A DNA stretch of 13,743 bases from an uncultured Desulfuromonadales bacterium (GTDB taxonomy: Bacteria; Desulfobacterota; Desulfuromonadia; Desulfuromonadales; Geopsychrobacteraceae): positions 1 to 13,743 of the forward strand of contig CALZHQ010000076.1 in NCBI GenBank assembly GCA_945787295.1, given 5' to 3'. The notes below the pieces were generated by a model. The model searched no databases. It saw nothing but the letters and a program-made list of their open reading frames with translations, and was not told where the DNA came from. Below are positions 7,377-13,743 of the stretch, piece after piece; within the stretch, counting starts at the first letter, position 1, and the number at the start of each line of letters is the position of its first letter. The position numbers and the translations under genes were made by a program.

Positions 7377-9632
7377 CTAGAGACTGGTCTTGATCTCTTC
7401 CATTTCGAAAGCCTCAATAATATCACCGATCTTGAGATCATTGTAGTTCTCAAGACCGATACCGCATTCGTAACCGCTGGCCACTTCTTTGACATCATCC
7501 TTGAAGCGCTTGAGCGAACTCAGCTTACCTTGCCAAACGACCACATTATCGCGAATCAGGCGCACCTGAGCGTTCCGCACAATCTTGCCGTCAAGCACAT
7601 AACAACCGGCAATTGTGCCGATGCGCGAGACGTGGAAGGTTTCGCGAACCTCAACACGGCCCAGATCTTTTTCTTTCAGGGTCGGGGCCAACAAGCCTTC
7701 CATTGCATCACGGATATCGTTGACTGCATCATAAATAACGCTGTACAGACGGATATCGACCTTCTCAGTCTCAGCCATTGTTTTGGCCTTGGTTTCCGGA
7801 CGCACGTTAAAACCGAGAACAATTGCATTCGAAGCAGTCGCTAAAGTGACATCACTTTCGGAAATACCACCAACACCAGTGTGAATCACGTTCAAGCGAC
7901 AAGAATCGGTCGACAGTTTCTCCAAGGTGTCGCGAACGGCCTCGACAGAACCCTGAACGTCGGCCTTGATGATAACCGCAAGTTCCTCAACAACACCTTC
8001 CTGCATTTTCGCAAACAGCTGATCAAGAGACACCTTACTGCTCTTGGCCAGATCGATCTCGCGCTGTTTCTGCTGGCGGTGCTGAGCCACATCTTTAGCG
8101 GCTTTTTCACTCTCCACGGCATGGAAAGTTTCACCGGCATCCGGAACACCAGCCAAGCCGGTCACCTCAACAGGGAAAGAAGGTCCAGCTTCCTTGACCA
8201 GCTTGCCGTTGGCATTGGTCATCGAGCGGACTCGGCCAAAGTGCAGACCGGCAACAATCGCATCACCTGTTTTGAGCGTACCATCCTGGACCAGCACGGT
8301 CGCAACCGGACCACGTCCCTTATCAAGGCGAGCCTCTACGATTGACCCCTTGGCACGCTTGTCCGGATTGGCCTGAAGTTCAAGAACCTCTGCCTGTAAG
8401 AGAATCATCTCCAGCAGGGTATCGAGGTTAGTCTGTTGCTTGGCCGAAACTTCAACGAAGATGGTGTCACCACCCCACTCTTCCGGCACCAGTTCGAACT
8501 CGGTCAATTCCTGCTTGACCCGCTCTGGATTTGCATCCGGTTTATCAATTTTATTGACCGCGATGATAATCGGCACACCGGCGGCCTTGGAGTGATTGAT
8601 CGCTTCCTTGGTCTGCGGCATGACTCCGTCATCTGCAGCAACCACCAGGATAACGATGTCGGTTACGCCTGCACCACGCGCTCGCATTGCGGTAAAGGCT
8701 TCGTGGCCCGGAGTATCAAGAAAAGTAATTTTCCGGCCATCCAGTTCCACGTCATAAGCACCGATATGCTGGGTTATACCACCAGCCTCGCCCTCAGTGA
8801 CCTTTGCTTCACGGATCGCATCGAGCAGACTGGTTTTGCCGTGGTCAACATGACCCATGATAGTGACAACCGGCGGGCGAACCTTTAGATCCTCAGCGCT
8901 GTCTTCTTTTTCTTTTGCCTGTTCGACCTCAAGAATGGTTTCTTCATCAAAAGCAACATTCTCAACTTCGTAATTAAACTCAGTGGCGAGAATCGCTGCA
9001 GACTCATAATCGAGAGGATGGTTAATTGTCACCATCGATCCTTGACGCATCAGCTCAACGATTAGTTCATTCGCCTTAACTCCCATCCGCTTCGCGAGCT
9101 CACCAACGGTGATAGAGTCACTGATACGGATAATCCGCTTGATTGCCTTACTAATCGTAACTTCAGTCTGCTTGGCTTGTTTAGATTGCTTGCCGCCTCG
9201 CTTTTTCTTGCCCCCCATCCGATTCGGCTCAAAAACTTCGACGCGCCGCCCACGACGGGAGACACGGCCGTCCTGTTCAGACGAATCGTTTTCATTGCGC
9301 CGACCCTTCTTGCGCTTTTTATTACGCCCCTCTTTTTCAACCGCCGGTTGATCCAAAGGTGCCAAGGGGGCCACATCAACTCTCTTGCGACCACGACCTG
9401 GAGCGGCGGTGGGTCGAGCTGGACGTTCTCCAGGTTTTGCACTCGGTCGAGCTGGACGTTCCCCGGGCTTAGTCCCTGGACGGACCTGACGTCTCTCCGG
9501 CTTGGGAGCTGGTTTCGGCAGCTCAACCCGGCCGAGAATTTTCGCCTTGTCCGCACTGGCTTTCTCACTGACGACTTTCTTTTTTGGCTTCGACTCTTCA
9601 ATCGCTGCAGGTTCCTCGGCAGCCACCGCAAT
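7377..9632 (-). CDS. infB: Translation initiation factor IF-2, 5' end lost at the junction
   Basis: IF-2 is the GTPase that places initiator fMet-tRNA on the 30S subunit and promotes 50S joining. About 750 codons are present, with all the conserved parts. There is a basic Pro/Arg/Lys-rich linker, the IF2_N domain ([21 protein letters not shown], about 9,050-9,110) and the G domain. The G domain shows G1 GHVDHGKT (about 8832-8858), G2 [11 protein letters not shown]3 DTPGH (near 8710), G4 NKID (near 8555) and G5 SAK. Domains II-IV follow to the TAG at 7379-7377. The expected N terminus (MxxIRVYELAKEL type) is absent. Upstream of about 9,632 the open frame continues to 10,094 only as the antisense of an unrelated plus-strand gene. 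A 33-bp repeat encodes [13 protein letters not shown] units in the linker. Identity is certain; the 5' limit is uncertain by about 20 bases. Confidence 0.95.
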   Translation of the reverse strand: MAVAAEEPAAIEESKPKKKVVSEKASADKAKILGRVELPKPAPKPERRQVRPGTKPGERPARPSAKPGERPARPTAAPGRGRKRVDVAPLAPLDQPAVEKEGRNKKRKKGRRNENDSSEQDGRVSRRGRRVEVFEPNRMGGKKKRGGKQSKQAKQTEVTISKAIKRIIRISDSITVGELAKRMGVKANELIVELMRQGSMVTINHPLDYESAAILATEFNYEVENVAFDEETILEVEQAKEKEDSAEDLKVRPPVVTIMGHVDHGKTSLLDAIREAKVTEGEAGGITQHIGAYDVELDGRKITFLDTPGHEAFTAMRARGAGVTDIVILVVAADDGVMPQTKEAINHSKAAGVPIIIAVNKIDKPDANPERVKQELTEFELVPEEWGGDTIFVEVSAKQQTNLDTLLEMILLQAEVLELQANPDKRAKGSIVEARLDKGRGPVATVLVQDGTLKTGDAIVAGLHFGRVRSMTNANGKLVKEAGPSFPVEVTGLAGVPDAGETFHAVESEKAAKDVAQHRQQKQREIDLAKSSKVSLDQLFAKMQEGVVEELAVIIKADVQGSVEAVRDTLEKLSTDSCRLNVIHTGVGGISESDVTLATASNAIVLGFNVRPETKAKTMAETEKVDIRLYSVIYDAVNDIRDAMEGLLAPTLKEKDLGRVEVRETFHVSRIGTIAGCYVLDGKIVRNAQVRLIRDNVVVWQGKLSSLKRFKDDVKEVASGYECGIGLENYNDLKIGDIIEAFEMEEIKTSL
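9412..9477 (-). repeat. 33-bp tandem repeat in the infB linker
   Basis: Two adjacent 33-bp units (starting at 9412 and 9445 on the plus strand) share GGTCGAGCTGGACGTT and encode an 11-residue unit containing KPGERPARP. Low-complexity repeats are common in the disordered linker of IF-2, and the number of units often differs between strains. Confidence 0.75.
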
Positions 9633-9650
9633 TTCGCAAAGCAAGTGGCA
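9620..9650. other. Junction between two unrelated genome segments (probable chimera)
   Basis: Left of this point the minus strand encodes IF-2. Right of it the minus strand no longer encodes anything IF-2-like, and the plus strand encodes a different protein in mid-gene. Base composition, codon use, strand layout and apparent taxonomic origin all change here. Neither gene has its 5' end. No transposase, integrase, att-like repeat or inverted repeat is visible at the point. A mis-joined assembly is the simplest reading; a true rearrangement would have destroyed the start of an essential gene. Confidence 0.8.
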
Positions 9651-10427
9651 AATGAGGTCTACGAGCGCCAGAACACCGATCGAATGTTGATGCTCGAAGA
9701 GCAACCAGAGCGCTATGCCAGTGTCGGCTGGCCGATATTGACGGCCACATTCGCGGTGGCGCTCATAGTGCTCGGCGCGCTGTTCCTGCAGGTGCGCGCG
9801 GAGCGTGATGCCGTACGTGAGGATCTTGCCAGTCTGATCACCGCAGTAGAGAGTGAACGGTCGTCGTCGATTGCGTTGAACGAGGAGCTGGTGAACGACA
9901 TTGGCCAGGAGCGTGCCCGGTCCGAGTCCGCCTTTCGCGAGTTGCTCGGCGTGCTCACCTGGACGATGAACCAATCCGGCGAGGTGCCTTACGACGAGCG
10001 GCCTTTGAACGAGGTTCGAACCGAACAGATCAGGGCCCTGCTCTTGCAGCTGTCGAATGCCGGGTTCCAGGGCACCGTGCGCGTCGAATCCCACCTCGGC
10101 GAGTTCTGTCTTACCATCGACTCGGCCGGGATTTATCAGCTTGCGGAGCCGGAGTTACCGTTCACGTCCTGTGCATACATCGGACATCCGCTGGACGACT
10201 CCAGCTTACTGAGCGACCGCCAGACAGCGAGCTTCGAGGCATTTCTGGCCGAGTCGCCGTTAGTCAACGGCTCGGGCATCGAACTCGACGTAATCATGCG
10301 GAGCAGACTGGATTCGCTACCCCGTGTGCCGTATCCGGCCGAACCCGAGTCCGCGGGCGAATGGAATCAGGTTGCCGCGCTAATCAACCGCATGGAATAT
10401 TCACTGCTGAGCGATGACAGCCGCTGA
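9633..10427 (+). CDS. Unrecognised membrane-anchored coiled-coil protein, 5' end uncertain
   Basis: I do not recognise this family. The readable frame runs from the junction (residues [13 protein letters not shown]) to TGA at 10425-10427, about 264 codons. An ATG at 9684, giving [16 protein letters not shown], could be a start, but the preceding codons also look coding and no good ribosome binding site is seen, so the gene is probably cut. It has one clear hydrophobic segment, [20 protein letters not shown] (about 9730-9790). This is followed by an acidic/basic heptad-like stretch with many Glu, Arg and Leu residues (about 9795-9950) and a globular C-terminal domain with two Cys residues (EFCLT and FTSCAY). 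The likely layout is a short cytoplasmic N terminus, one membrane helix and a periplasmic coiled coil plus domain. The two Cys could form a disulphide. It converges with the MepK-type gene, 26 bp apart. Confidence 0.6.
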   Translation, partial: FAKQVANEVYERQNTDRMLMLEEQPERYASVGWPILTATFAVALIVLGALFLQVRAERDAVREDLASLITAVESERSSSIALNEELVNDIGQERARSESAFRELLGVLTWTMNQSGEVPYDERPLNEVRTEQIRALLLQLSNAGFQGTVRVESHLGEFCLTIDSAGIYQLAEPELPFTSCAYIGHPLDDSSLLSDRQTASFEAFLAESPLVNGSGIELDVIMRSRLDSLPRVPYPAEPESAGEWNQVAALINRMEYSLLSDDSR

Positions 10428-10453
10428 AGCGTAAAACGAAATGGGGATATCGC

Positions 10454-10993
10454 TTACCAGCGCCGGACGCGGCCGACGTCGATGTGCACGAAATCCGAAT
10501 CTTTATAATATCCAACGCCACCGCGTTTCATGGCAAGCGCAGCGTCTCTAAGCGCCGAAGTCTTTACGTCACTCAAACGCACGTCGATTGCGTTGCCGAG
10601 CAAATGTTGACTCTTCTTTGCGACGCCGCCCCTGGTTGAATGCAGCATGGCATTCGTTTCCGGCGAACGATAGGCAGAAATCACTTCGTAGGTTCCGTCG
10701 CTCCCTAGAAATTGGCGGATGTCGTAGATCAGATCAAGGAGATTCGGGTCGATACGCTTTATACCGCCGGTACGGAAATCTGCCAGAAACTCGTTTATCC
10801 GATCCAGCGCGGGAGCAACGTACTTGCCGTTGGCGGCATAGACGACCGAGAGGCTCTTACGGGTGTGTGTATGATAAAAAGCAAGGTCTCGCTGCCGCCA
10901 CGCGAACACCGACTGGAGCGGCATGGCGCTGGCAGCCGTCACCCCAACCAGGTTTTTCAGAAAGGTACGCCGATTTCCATTCCTCAAAGACAT
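10454..10993 (-). CDS. mepK: MepK/YcbK-type murein DD/LD-endopeptidase (DUF882, peptidase M15 fold), Tat-exported
   Basis: The 179-residue protein starts MSLRNGNRRTFLKNLVG, a twin-arginine (Tat) signal with RR at 8-9 followed by a hydrophobic stretch ending near residue 31. The mature part is a DUF882/M15-like zinc peptidase with SAYRSPETNAML (106-117), GGVAKKSQHLLGNAIDV (122-138) and SDFVHIDVG (166-174). His130, Asp137 and His170 are the likely zinc ligands. It ends VRRW, close to E. coli MepK (182 residues, also Tat-exported and ending in HW). E. coli MepK cleaves peptide cross-links in peptidoglycan, including the 3-3 links made by L,D-transpeptidases. I chose the ATG at 10993-10991; a TTG three codons upstream (11002) is possible. 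It is divergent from an LdtD-like gene, its functional partner in E. coli. Confidence 0.9.
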   Translation of the reverse strand: MSLRNGNRRTFLKNLVGVTAASAMPLQSVFAWRQRDLAFYHTHTRKSLSVVYAANGKYVAPALDRINEFLADFRTGGIKRIDPNLLDLIYDIRQFLGSDGTYEVISAYRSPETNAMLHSTRGGVAKKSQHLLGNAIDVRLSDVKTSALRDAALAMKRGGVGYYKDSDFVHIDVGRVRRW

Positions 10994-11044
10994 CTGTTGC
11001 AATCTACCACGAATCTCGACTAGGACTTTCTATTCTCTCGCAAC

Positions 11045-12883
11045 ATGCCCGGAAAACTCAAGCTGCTGGATCACGACTATTCCGTGTGCCTGTTGGCGGC
11101 GAAAACACCGCGATCACCCGGCTCCTGGCTCGCTCAAGTTCTTGTTTCGAAGCCGATTTTTCTGCTTTCGGGAGTTCTTGAGCTCGTTCCGAGTGGCCAG
11201 AATTTCTGTCTAGGTACCAAAGGAGGGACCAAAGGACGGACAAGATTCAGCCGCGCGGGGGCGGTGCTCGGGCTAAGCCTGTTGTTGCTGTCCGGACCGA
11301 CCGCCGCCGCAGAATCCCCCGTCACTGAATCGCTCCGGCTACAGCTTCGGGAACTTTCCGCCCGGCAAACCTCACGAGCCGACCTCGCAGCAGAACCCCT
11401 GCTCGCCAGAGTATACGAGCGCCTCGGCTTTGCGATCGCGTGGTCACAGCCCTCCCAAATGCAGTCGTTGATCGATGCCGTGGTGGCGTCCGCAAGCGCT
11501 GGACTCAATCCAGATGATTATCACCTTGACCAGATCCGGCACGTGTACCGCCGGCTTCAAGCTGGCGAGACGTTATCGCCCGCGGATCGCGCTGCTTTCG
11601 ATCTGTTGCTGACCGACAGTCTGATCAGGCTCGCCTGTCACCAGCGTTTCGGCAAAATAGACTCGGAGACACTGGAGCCACGCTGGAGTTTTTCCCAACA
11701 AATCGGCGGTGAGGACCCGGTTACCGCGATACTCCGAATCATCGACTCGGCTTCACTCGCCGCACAGCTCCAGAACCTGCTTCCACGAAATGATGCCTAC
11801 AGAAGACTTCAGTCGACACTTGAGCGTTACCGCAAGATTGCGGACTCCGGAGGCTGGCCACGTGTTGCTAACGGACCAACGCTTCAGCCCGGCGCGACGG
11901 ATGTTCGGCTGGACACGCTGGCACGCCGCCTCTATATCAGCGGCGATCTGTCGACGGCCGGCGCTTACACGGATAGCGCAGGTTACGATGACGCACTACG
12001 GGTCGCAGTCAATCGATTCCAGGCCAGACACGGGCTGGAAGTTGACGGACTTGTCGGTGCGCGTACTTTGCACGCCCTGAATGTGTCTGCCGAAGCGAGG
12101 GTGGAACAGATTCGTGTCAACGTGGAGCGCGCACGCTGGATACTGGATGCTCTGGCGGACGAGTCCGTGCTCGTGAATATCGCCGGTTTTCAGGCCTATC
12201 TGGTTCGAAGTCGCAATATCGTGTGGAGCGCACGAGTACAGGTCGGCGATCCCGAGCACGAGACGCCGATTATTGCTTCACTGATCGAGCGCCTGGTCTT
12301 GAATCCGAAATGGACCGTGCCGCGGAGCATTGCGACAGAGGAAATGTTGCCGGACATCAAGAGAGATAGCAGCTTTTTTGACGATGGCAACTACGAACTC
12401 TATGACCGTGACGATACTCTTATTAATCCTTTCAACGTCAACTGGAACGAAATTAATAAAAGCAACTTTCGCTACACGATCGTGCAGCGTCCTGGTTCGC
12501 TGAACGCACTCGGACGAATCAAGTTTGAGTTTGCCAACGAGCATTCCGTGTATCTCCATGACACCCCGAACAAAGCACTGTTCGAAAACGCACAACGCGC
12601 GTGCACCCACGGTTGCATTCGACTGGAATCACCTCTGGATCTGGCGATATTGCTGTTGCAGGGTAGCGGCTGGCAGCATGACGAAATCAATGCCCTGATG
12701 GCCGGTAATGAAACGAAGACGGTGTCACTGACAAAGCCCGTACCGATCCTGATCCAATACTGGACGGCAGACGTCGATTCGGACGGCACGGTTCATTTTT
12801 ATGATGACATTTACGATCGCGATACGTCGATTCTGGACGCGCTGAATTCACGCTATCCCGGCAATGAGCACGTACCGCCATGA
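11045..12883 (+). CDS. ldtD: LdtD/YcbB-type L,D-transpeptidase
   Basis: This periplasmic enzyme forms 3-3 (mDAP-mDAP) cross-links in peptidoglycan. A signal peptide-like segment RFSRAGAVLGLSLLLLSGPT ends in AAA at residue 89 (counted from ATG 11045). It is followed by the YcbB-type scaffold domain (LLLTDSLIRLACHQRFGKID), a peptidoglycan-binding domain at about 313-347 (AVNRFQARHGLEVDGLVGARTL), and the YkuD catalytic domain with HDTPN and CTHGCIR. Cys524 is the predicted nucleophile and His522 its partner. The start is uncertain. ATG 11045 gives an unusual 66-residue lead before the signal peptide and has no ribosome binding site. A GTG at 11264 lies inside the signal. A Shine-Dalgarno-like AAAGGAGG (11219-11226) has no ATG, GTG or TTG at the right distance. 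Conserved parts and stop are secure. E. coli LdtD is of similar total length (615 residues). Confidence 0.9.
   Translation: MPGKLKLLDHDYSVCLLAAKTPRSPGSWLAQVLVSKPIFLLSGVLELVPSGQNFCLGTKGGTKGRTRFSRAGAVLGLSLLLLSGPTAAAESPVTESLRLQLRELSARQTSRADLAAEPLLARVYERLGFAIAWSQPSQMQSLIDAVVASASAGLNPDDYHLDQIRHVYRRLQAGETLSPADRAAFDLLLTDSLIRLACHQRFGKIDSETLEPRWSFSQQIGGEDPVTAILRIIDSASLAAQLQNLLPRNDAYRRLQSTLERYRKIADSGGWPRVANGPTLQPGATDVRLDTLARRLYISGDLSTAGAYTDSAGYDDALRVAVNRFQARHGLEVDGLVGARTLHALNVSAEARVEQIRVNVERARWILDALADESVLVNIAGFQAYLVRSRNIVWSARVQVGDPEHETPIIASLIERLVLNPKWTVPRSIATEEMLPDIKRDSSFFDDGNYELYDRDDTLINPFNVNWNEINKSNFRYTIVQRPGSLNALGRIKFEFANEHSVYLHDTPNKALFENAQRACTHGCIRLESPLDLAILLLQGSGWQHDEINALMAGNETKTVSLTKPVPILIQYWTADVDSDGTVHFYDDIYDRDTSILDALNSRYPGNEHVPP
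11216..11239 (+). repeat. 12-bp tandem duplication upstream of the LdtD signal peptide
   Basis: ACCAAAGGAGGG is followed directly by ACCAAAGGACGG, one mismatch in 12 bases. It encodes TKGGTKGR if translated in the long frame. It contains a strong Shine-Dalgarno-like AAAGGAGG, so it may be untranslated leader rather than coding sequence. Confidence 0.6.
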
Positions 12884-13090
12884 AGCGATTCCGTGGCTTG
12901 CCCGGCAATCAATGCAACTCGCGCAAGGGCACGCCGAGTCGATAGAATTTCCTTTCCGGACGAACGGTCGATATTCGACGACCGGCGGTAACGATCCGAC
13001 GAGCGGTAGCTATACGCCGACCAATGAGGTTTCAGTCCGTGGCAAACGGTTCTAACATCGGATTCTCGTAACTGATCGATTGGATGACAC
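12884..13090. other. Non-coding gap after ldtD
   Basis: No convincing gene is seen in these 207 bases. An ATG overlapping the ldtD stop opens only a 21-codon frame. A 6-bp stem (CGGTCG/CGACCG, 12965-12984, 8-base loop) is present but has no T-run after it, so it is at best a weak terminator candidate. Confidence 0.4.
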
Positions 13091-13303
13091 ATGTTAACAA
13101 GGAAGTTTGTCCCGCGGGACACCGCCGCGCGATCGGCACAGAACGAGTTGAAACTCAACAGGACTGAAGACCTGCGATCGCAAGATGTGCCGGAGTTCGA
13201 CGCGTCGGCTCTCGAAATCGACCACGAAAACGAAGTGGATTGCGACCCCTACAATCGCACGGGTCAATTTTGCGTCGGCTCATTGAGGCCAAAGCATGAC
13301 TGA
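13091..13303 (+). CDS. Small hypothetical protein (70 aa)
   Basis: This open frame starts MLTRKFVPRDTAARS, and its acidic second half reads DVPEFDASALEIDHENEVDCDP and ends near YNRTGQFC. No signal peptide or membrane segment is visible. Its composition, and the DPYNRTG motif near the C terminus, resemble short uncharacterised gammaproteobacterial proteins I have a vague memory of, but I cannot name a family. No good ribosome binding site precedes the ATG. It stands alone between ldtD and the DUF2339 gene, on the same strand. It may be a real small gene or a chance frame. Confidence 0.4.
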   Translation: MLTRKFVPRDTAARSAQNELKLNRTEDLRSQDVPEFDASALEIDHENEVDCDPYNRTGQFCVGSLRPKHD

Positions 13304-13450
13304 TTACACTGTGTCGAACGCCGCAAATCTGGTCATTGGCACTTGCTTTCTTAGAAAAACAACGACTTAGTCACTTTATTTGGTCGGATAGCTGCGCCAC
13401 CATGCCACAATCCTGAAGCCACGATTTCAGGTTGAGGAGGCGATCCGGTC
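13304..13450. other. Leader/promoter region of the DUF2339 gene
   Basis: This 147-base gap is AT-richer in its middle (13345-13380) than its surroundings, which fits a promoter, but no pair of boxes is convincing. A 6-bp hairpin CCTGAA/TTCAGG (13412-13431, 8-base loop) ends about 4 bases before the ribosome binding site GAGGAGG (13434-13440) of the next gene. Confidence 0.4.
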
Positions 13451-13743
13451 ATGCAGCTAATATTTATCATCGCGGGTGGCATTCTTGGTCTGTACTTTGG
13501 CGAAATCAGCAGAGGCATGCTGGGCATGGTCGCGGGTGCCGTCATCGGCCACCTATATGCGCAGAGTCGTTCCATGCAGACCAGCATCAGGGAACTCAGC
13601 GACCGTGTCACCCGCTTGTCGGCAAGGCAATCGGCACAAAGGCTGGAGCCGCAACCGCCGGAAATATCCACCGAGCCGGAGCCGGTGCAGCGGCCGATAA
13701 CACCGCGTCCCGATGAGCCATCAGACGAGCCGGCAAAGCGCCC
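13451..13743 (+). CDS. DUF2339 membrane protein, N-terminal fragment
   Basis: The frame is open from ATG 13451 to the right edge (97 codons) and is preceded by GAGGAGG with 10 bases of spacing. The protein starts MQLIFIIAGGILGLYFGEIS and continues with a Gly-rich hydrophobic stretch GMLGMVAGAVIGHLYA. A short coiled-coil helix (SIRELSDRVTRLSAR) and a Pro/Glu-rich linker follow from about residue 66 to the edge. This N-terminal layout of hairpin, helix and Pro-rich linker is typical of the large multi-spanning DUF2339 proteins, whose remaining 15-25 membrane helices would lie beyond the window. Function of the family is not known; an envelope role is plausible. The assignment rests on layout, since the diagnostic C-terminal part is missing. 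Confidence 0.65.
   Translation, partial: MQLIFIIAGGILGLYFGEISRGMLGMVAGAVIGHLYAQSRSMQTSIRELSDRVTRLSARQSAQRLEPQPPEISTEPEPVQRPITPRPDEPSDEPAKR

Noticed and set aside
8436..8888. 150-codon plus-strand open frame opposite the infB GTPase domain
   Set aside because: Antisense of highly conserved IF-2 motifs; no supporting start signal.
9177..9630. Plus-strand open frame upstream of the membrane protein, as a real N-terminal domain
   Set aside because: It lies exactly opposite the IF-2 linker and IF2_N coding sequence; its Arg/Pro/Leu-rich text is what antisense of that linker gives.
9600..9660. Mobile-element insertion or site-specific recombination as the cause of the junction
   Set aside because: No transposase, integrase, terminal inverted repeats, target duplication or tRNA gene is visible near the point.
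12880..12945. 21-codon frame whose ATG overlaps the ldtD stop (ATGA)
   Set aside because: Too short and basic-random in composition; the overlap alone is weak evidence.
12965..12984. Hairpin CGGTCG/CGACCG as the ldtD terminator
   Set aside because: Only 6 bp with an 8-base loop and no following T-run.
12864..13055. 63-codon plus-strand frame overlapping the ldtD end
   Set aside because: No ribosome binding site, low-complexity Thr/Ser/Gly ending, 20-bp overlap with ldtD in another frame, no recognisable family.
12853..13158. 101-codon minus-strand frame after ldtD
   Set aside because: Covers a non-coding gap and parts of two other frames; Ser/Arg-rich text with no family signal.
1..13743. 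CRISPR array, phage defence, toxin-antitoxin or other novel multi-gene system
   Set aside because: No spaced direct repeats, Cas, nuclease/helicase or toxin-like genes; nearly all genes belong to known core translation, RNA decay or cell wall families.

Overview
The window looks like two unrelated pieces of bacterial chromosome joined at about position 9,625-9,650. This is most simply explained as a chimeric contig. All genes in the left ~9.6 kb lie on the minus strand in one translation/RNA-processing cluster. Read in the direction of transcription the order is infB (5' end missing), a DUF503 (YlxP-like) gene, rbfA, nrnA (DHH phosphoesterase), truB, rpsO, pnp, an M16 peptidase, dut, a DUF493 (YbeD-like) gene, and the first 36 codons of a YciO/TsaC-like gene that runs off the left edge. 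From memory, this order including the M16 peptidase and dut is typical of Desulfuromonadales/Geobacterales (Geobacter, Desulfuromonas, Pelobacter relatives), so the left part probably comes from such an organism.

The right ~4.1 kb is visibly more GC-rich and uses both strands. It holds the 3' part of an unrecognised membrane-anchored coiled-coil protein (+), a Tat-exported MepK/YcbK-type murein endopeptidase (-), a divergently oriented LdtD/YcbB-type L,D-transpeptidase (+), a small hypothetical ORF (+), and the first 97 codons of a DUF2339 membrane protein (+) running off the right edge. The LdtD + MepK pair and the Tat-type MepK suggest a gammaproteobacterium. No finer placement is supportable.

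In the left cluster, InfB, RbfA, S15 and TruB serve translation initiation, ribosome maturation and tRNA modification, while PNPase and NrnA degrade RNA to short oligos and then mononucleotides. Genes are tightly packed: 4-bp stop/start overlaps occur at DUF503-rbfA and dut-DUF493, and rbfA-nrnA overlap by 20 bp. rpsO has a candidate promoter, a leader hairpin and an immediate downstream terminator-like hairpin. pnp has a leader hairpin just before its ribosome binding site, an arrangement comparable to the autoregulated rpsO-pnp region of E. coli.

On the right, LdtD would make 3-3 peptidoglycan cross-links and MepK would open them, a functional pair known from E. coli where the genes are neighbours. 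I found no tRNA, rRNA, CRISPR array, insertion sequence or phage gene, and no convincing evidence of a new multi-gene system. The points most worth a second look are the junction, the unidentified membrane protein next to it, the uncertain LdtD start, and the RNA structures around rpsO and pnp.
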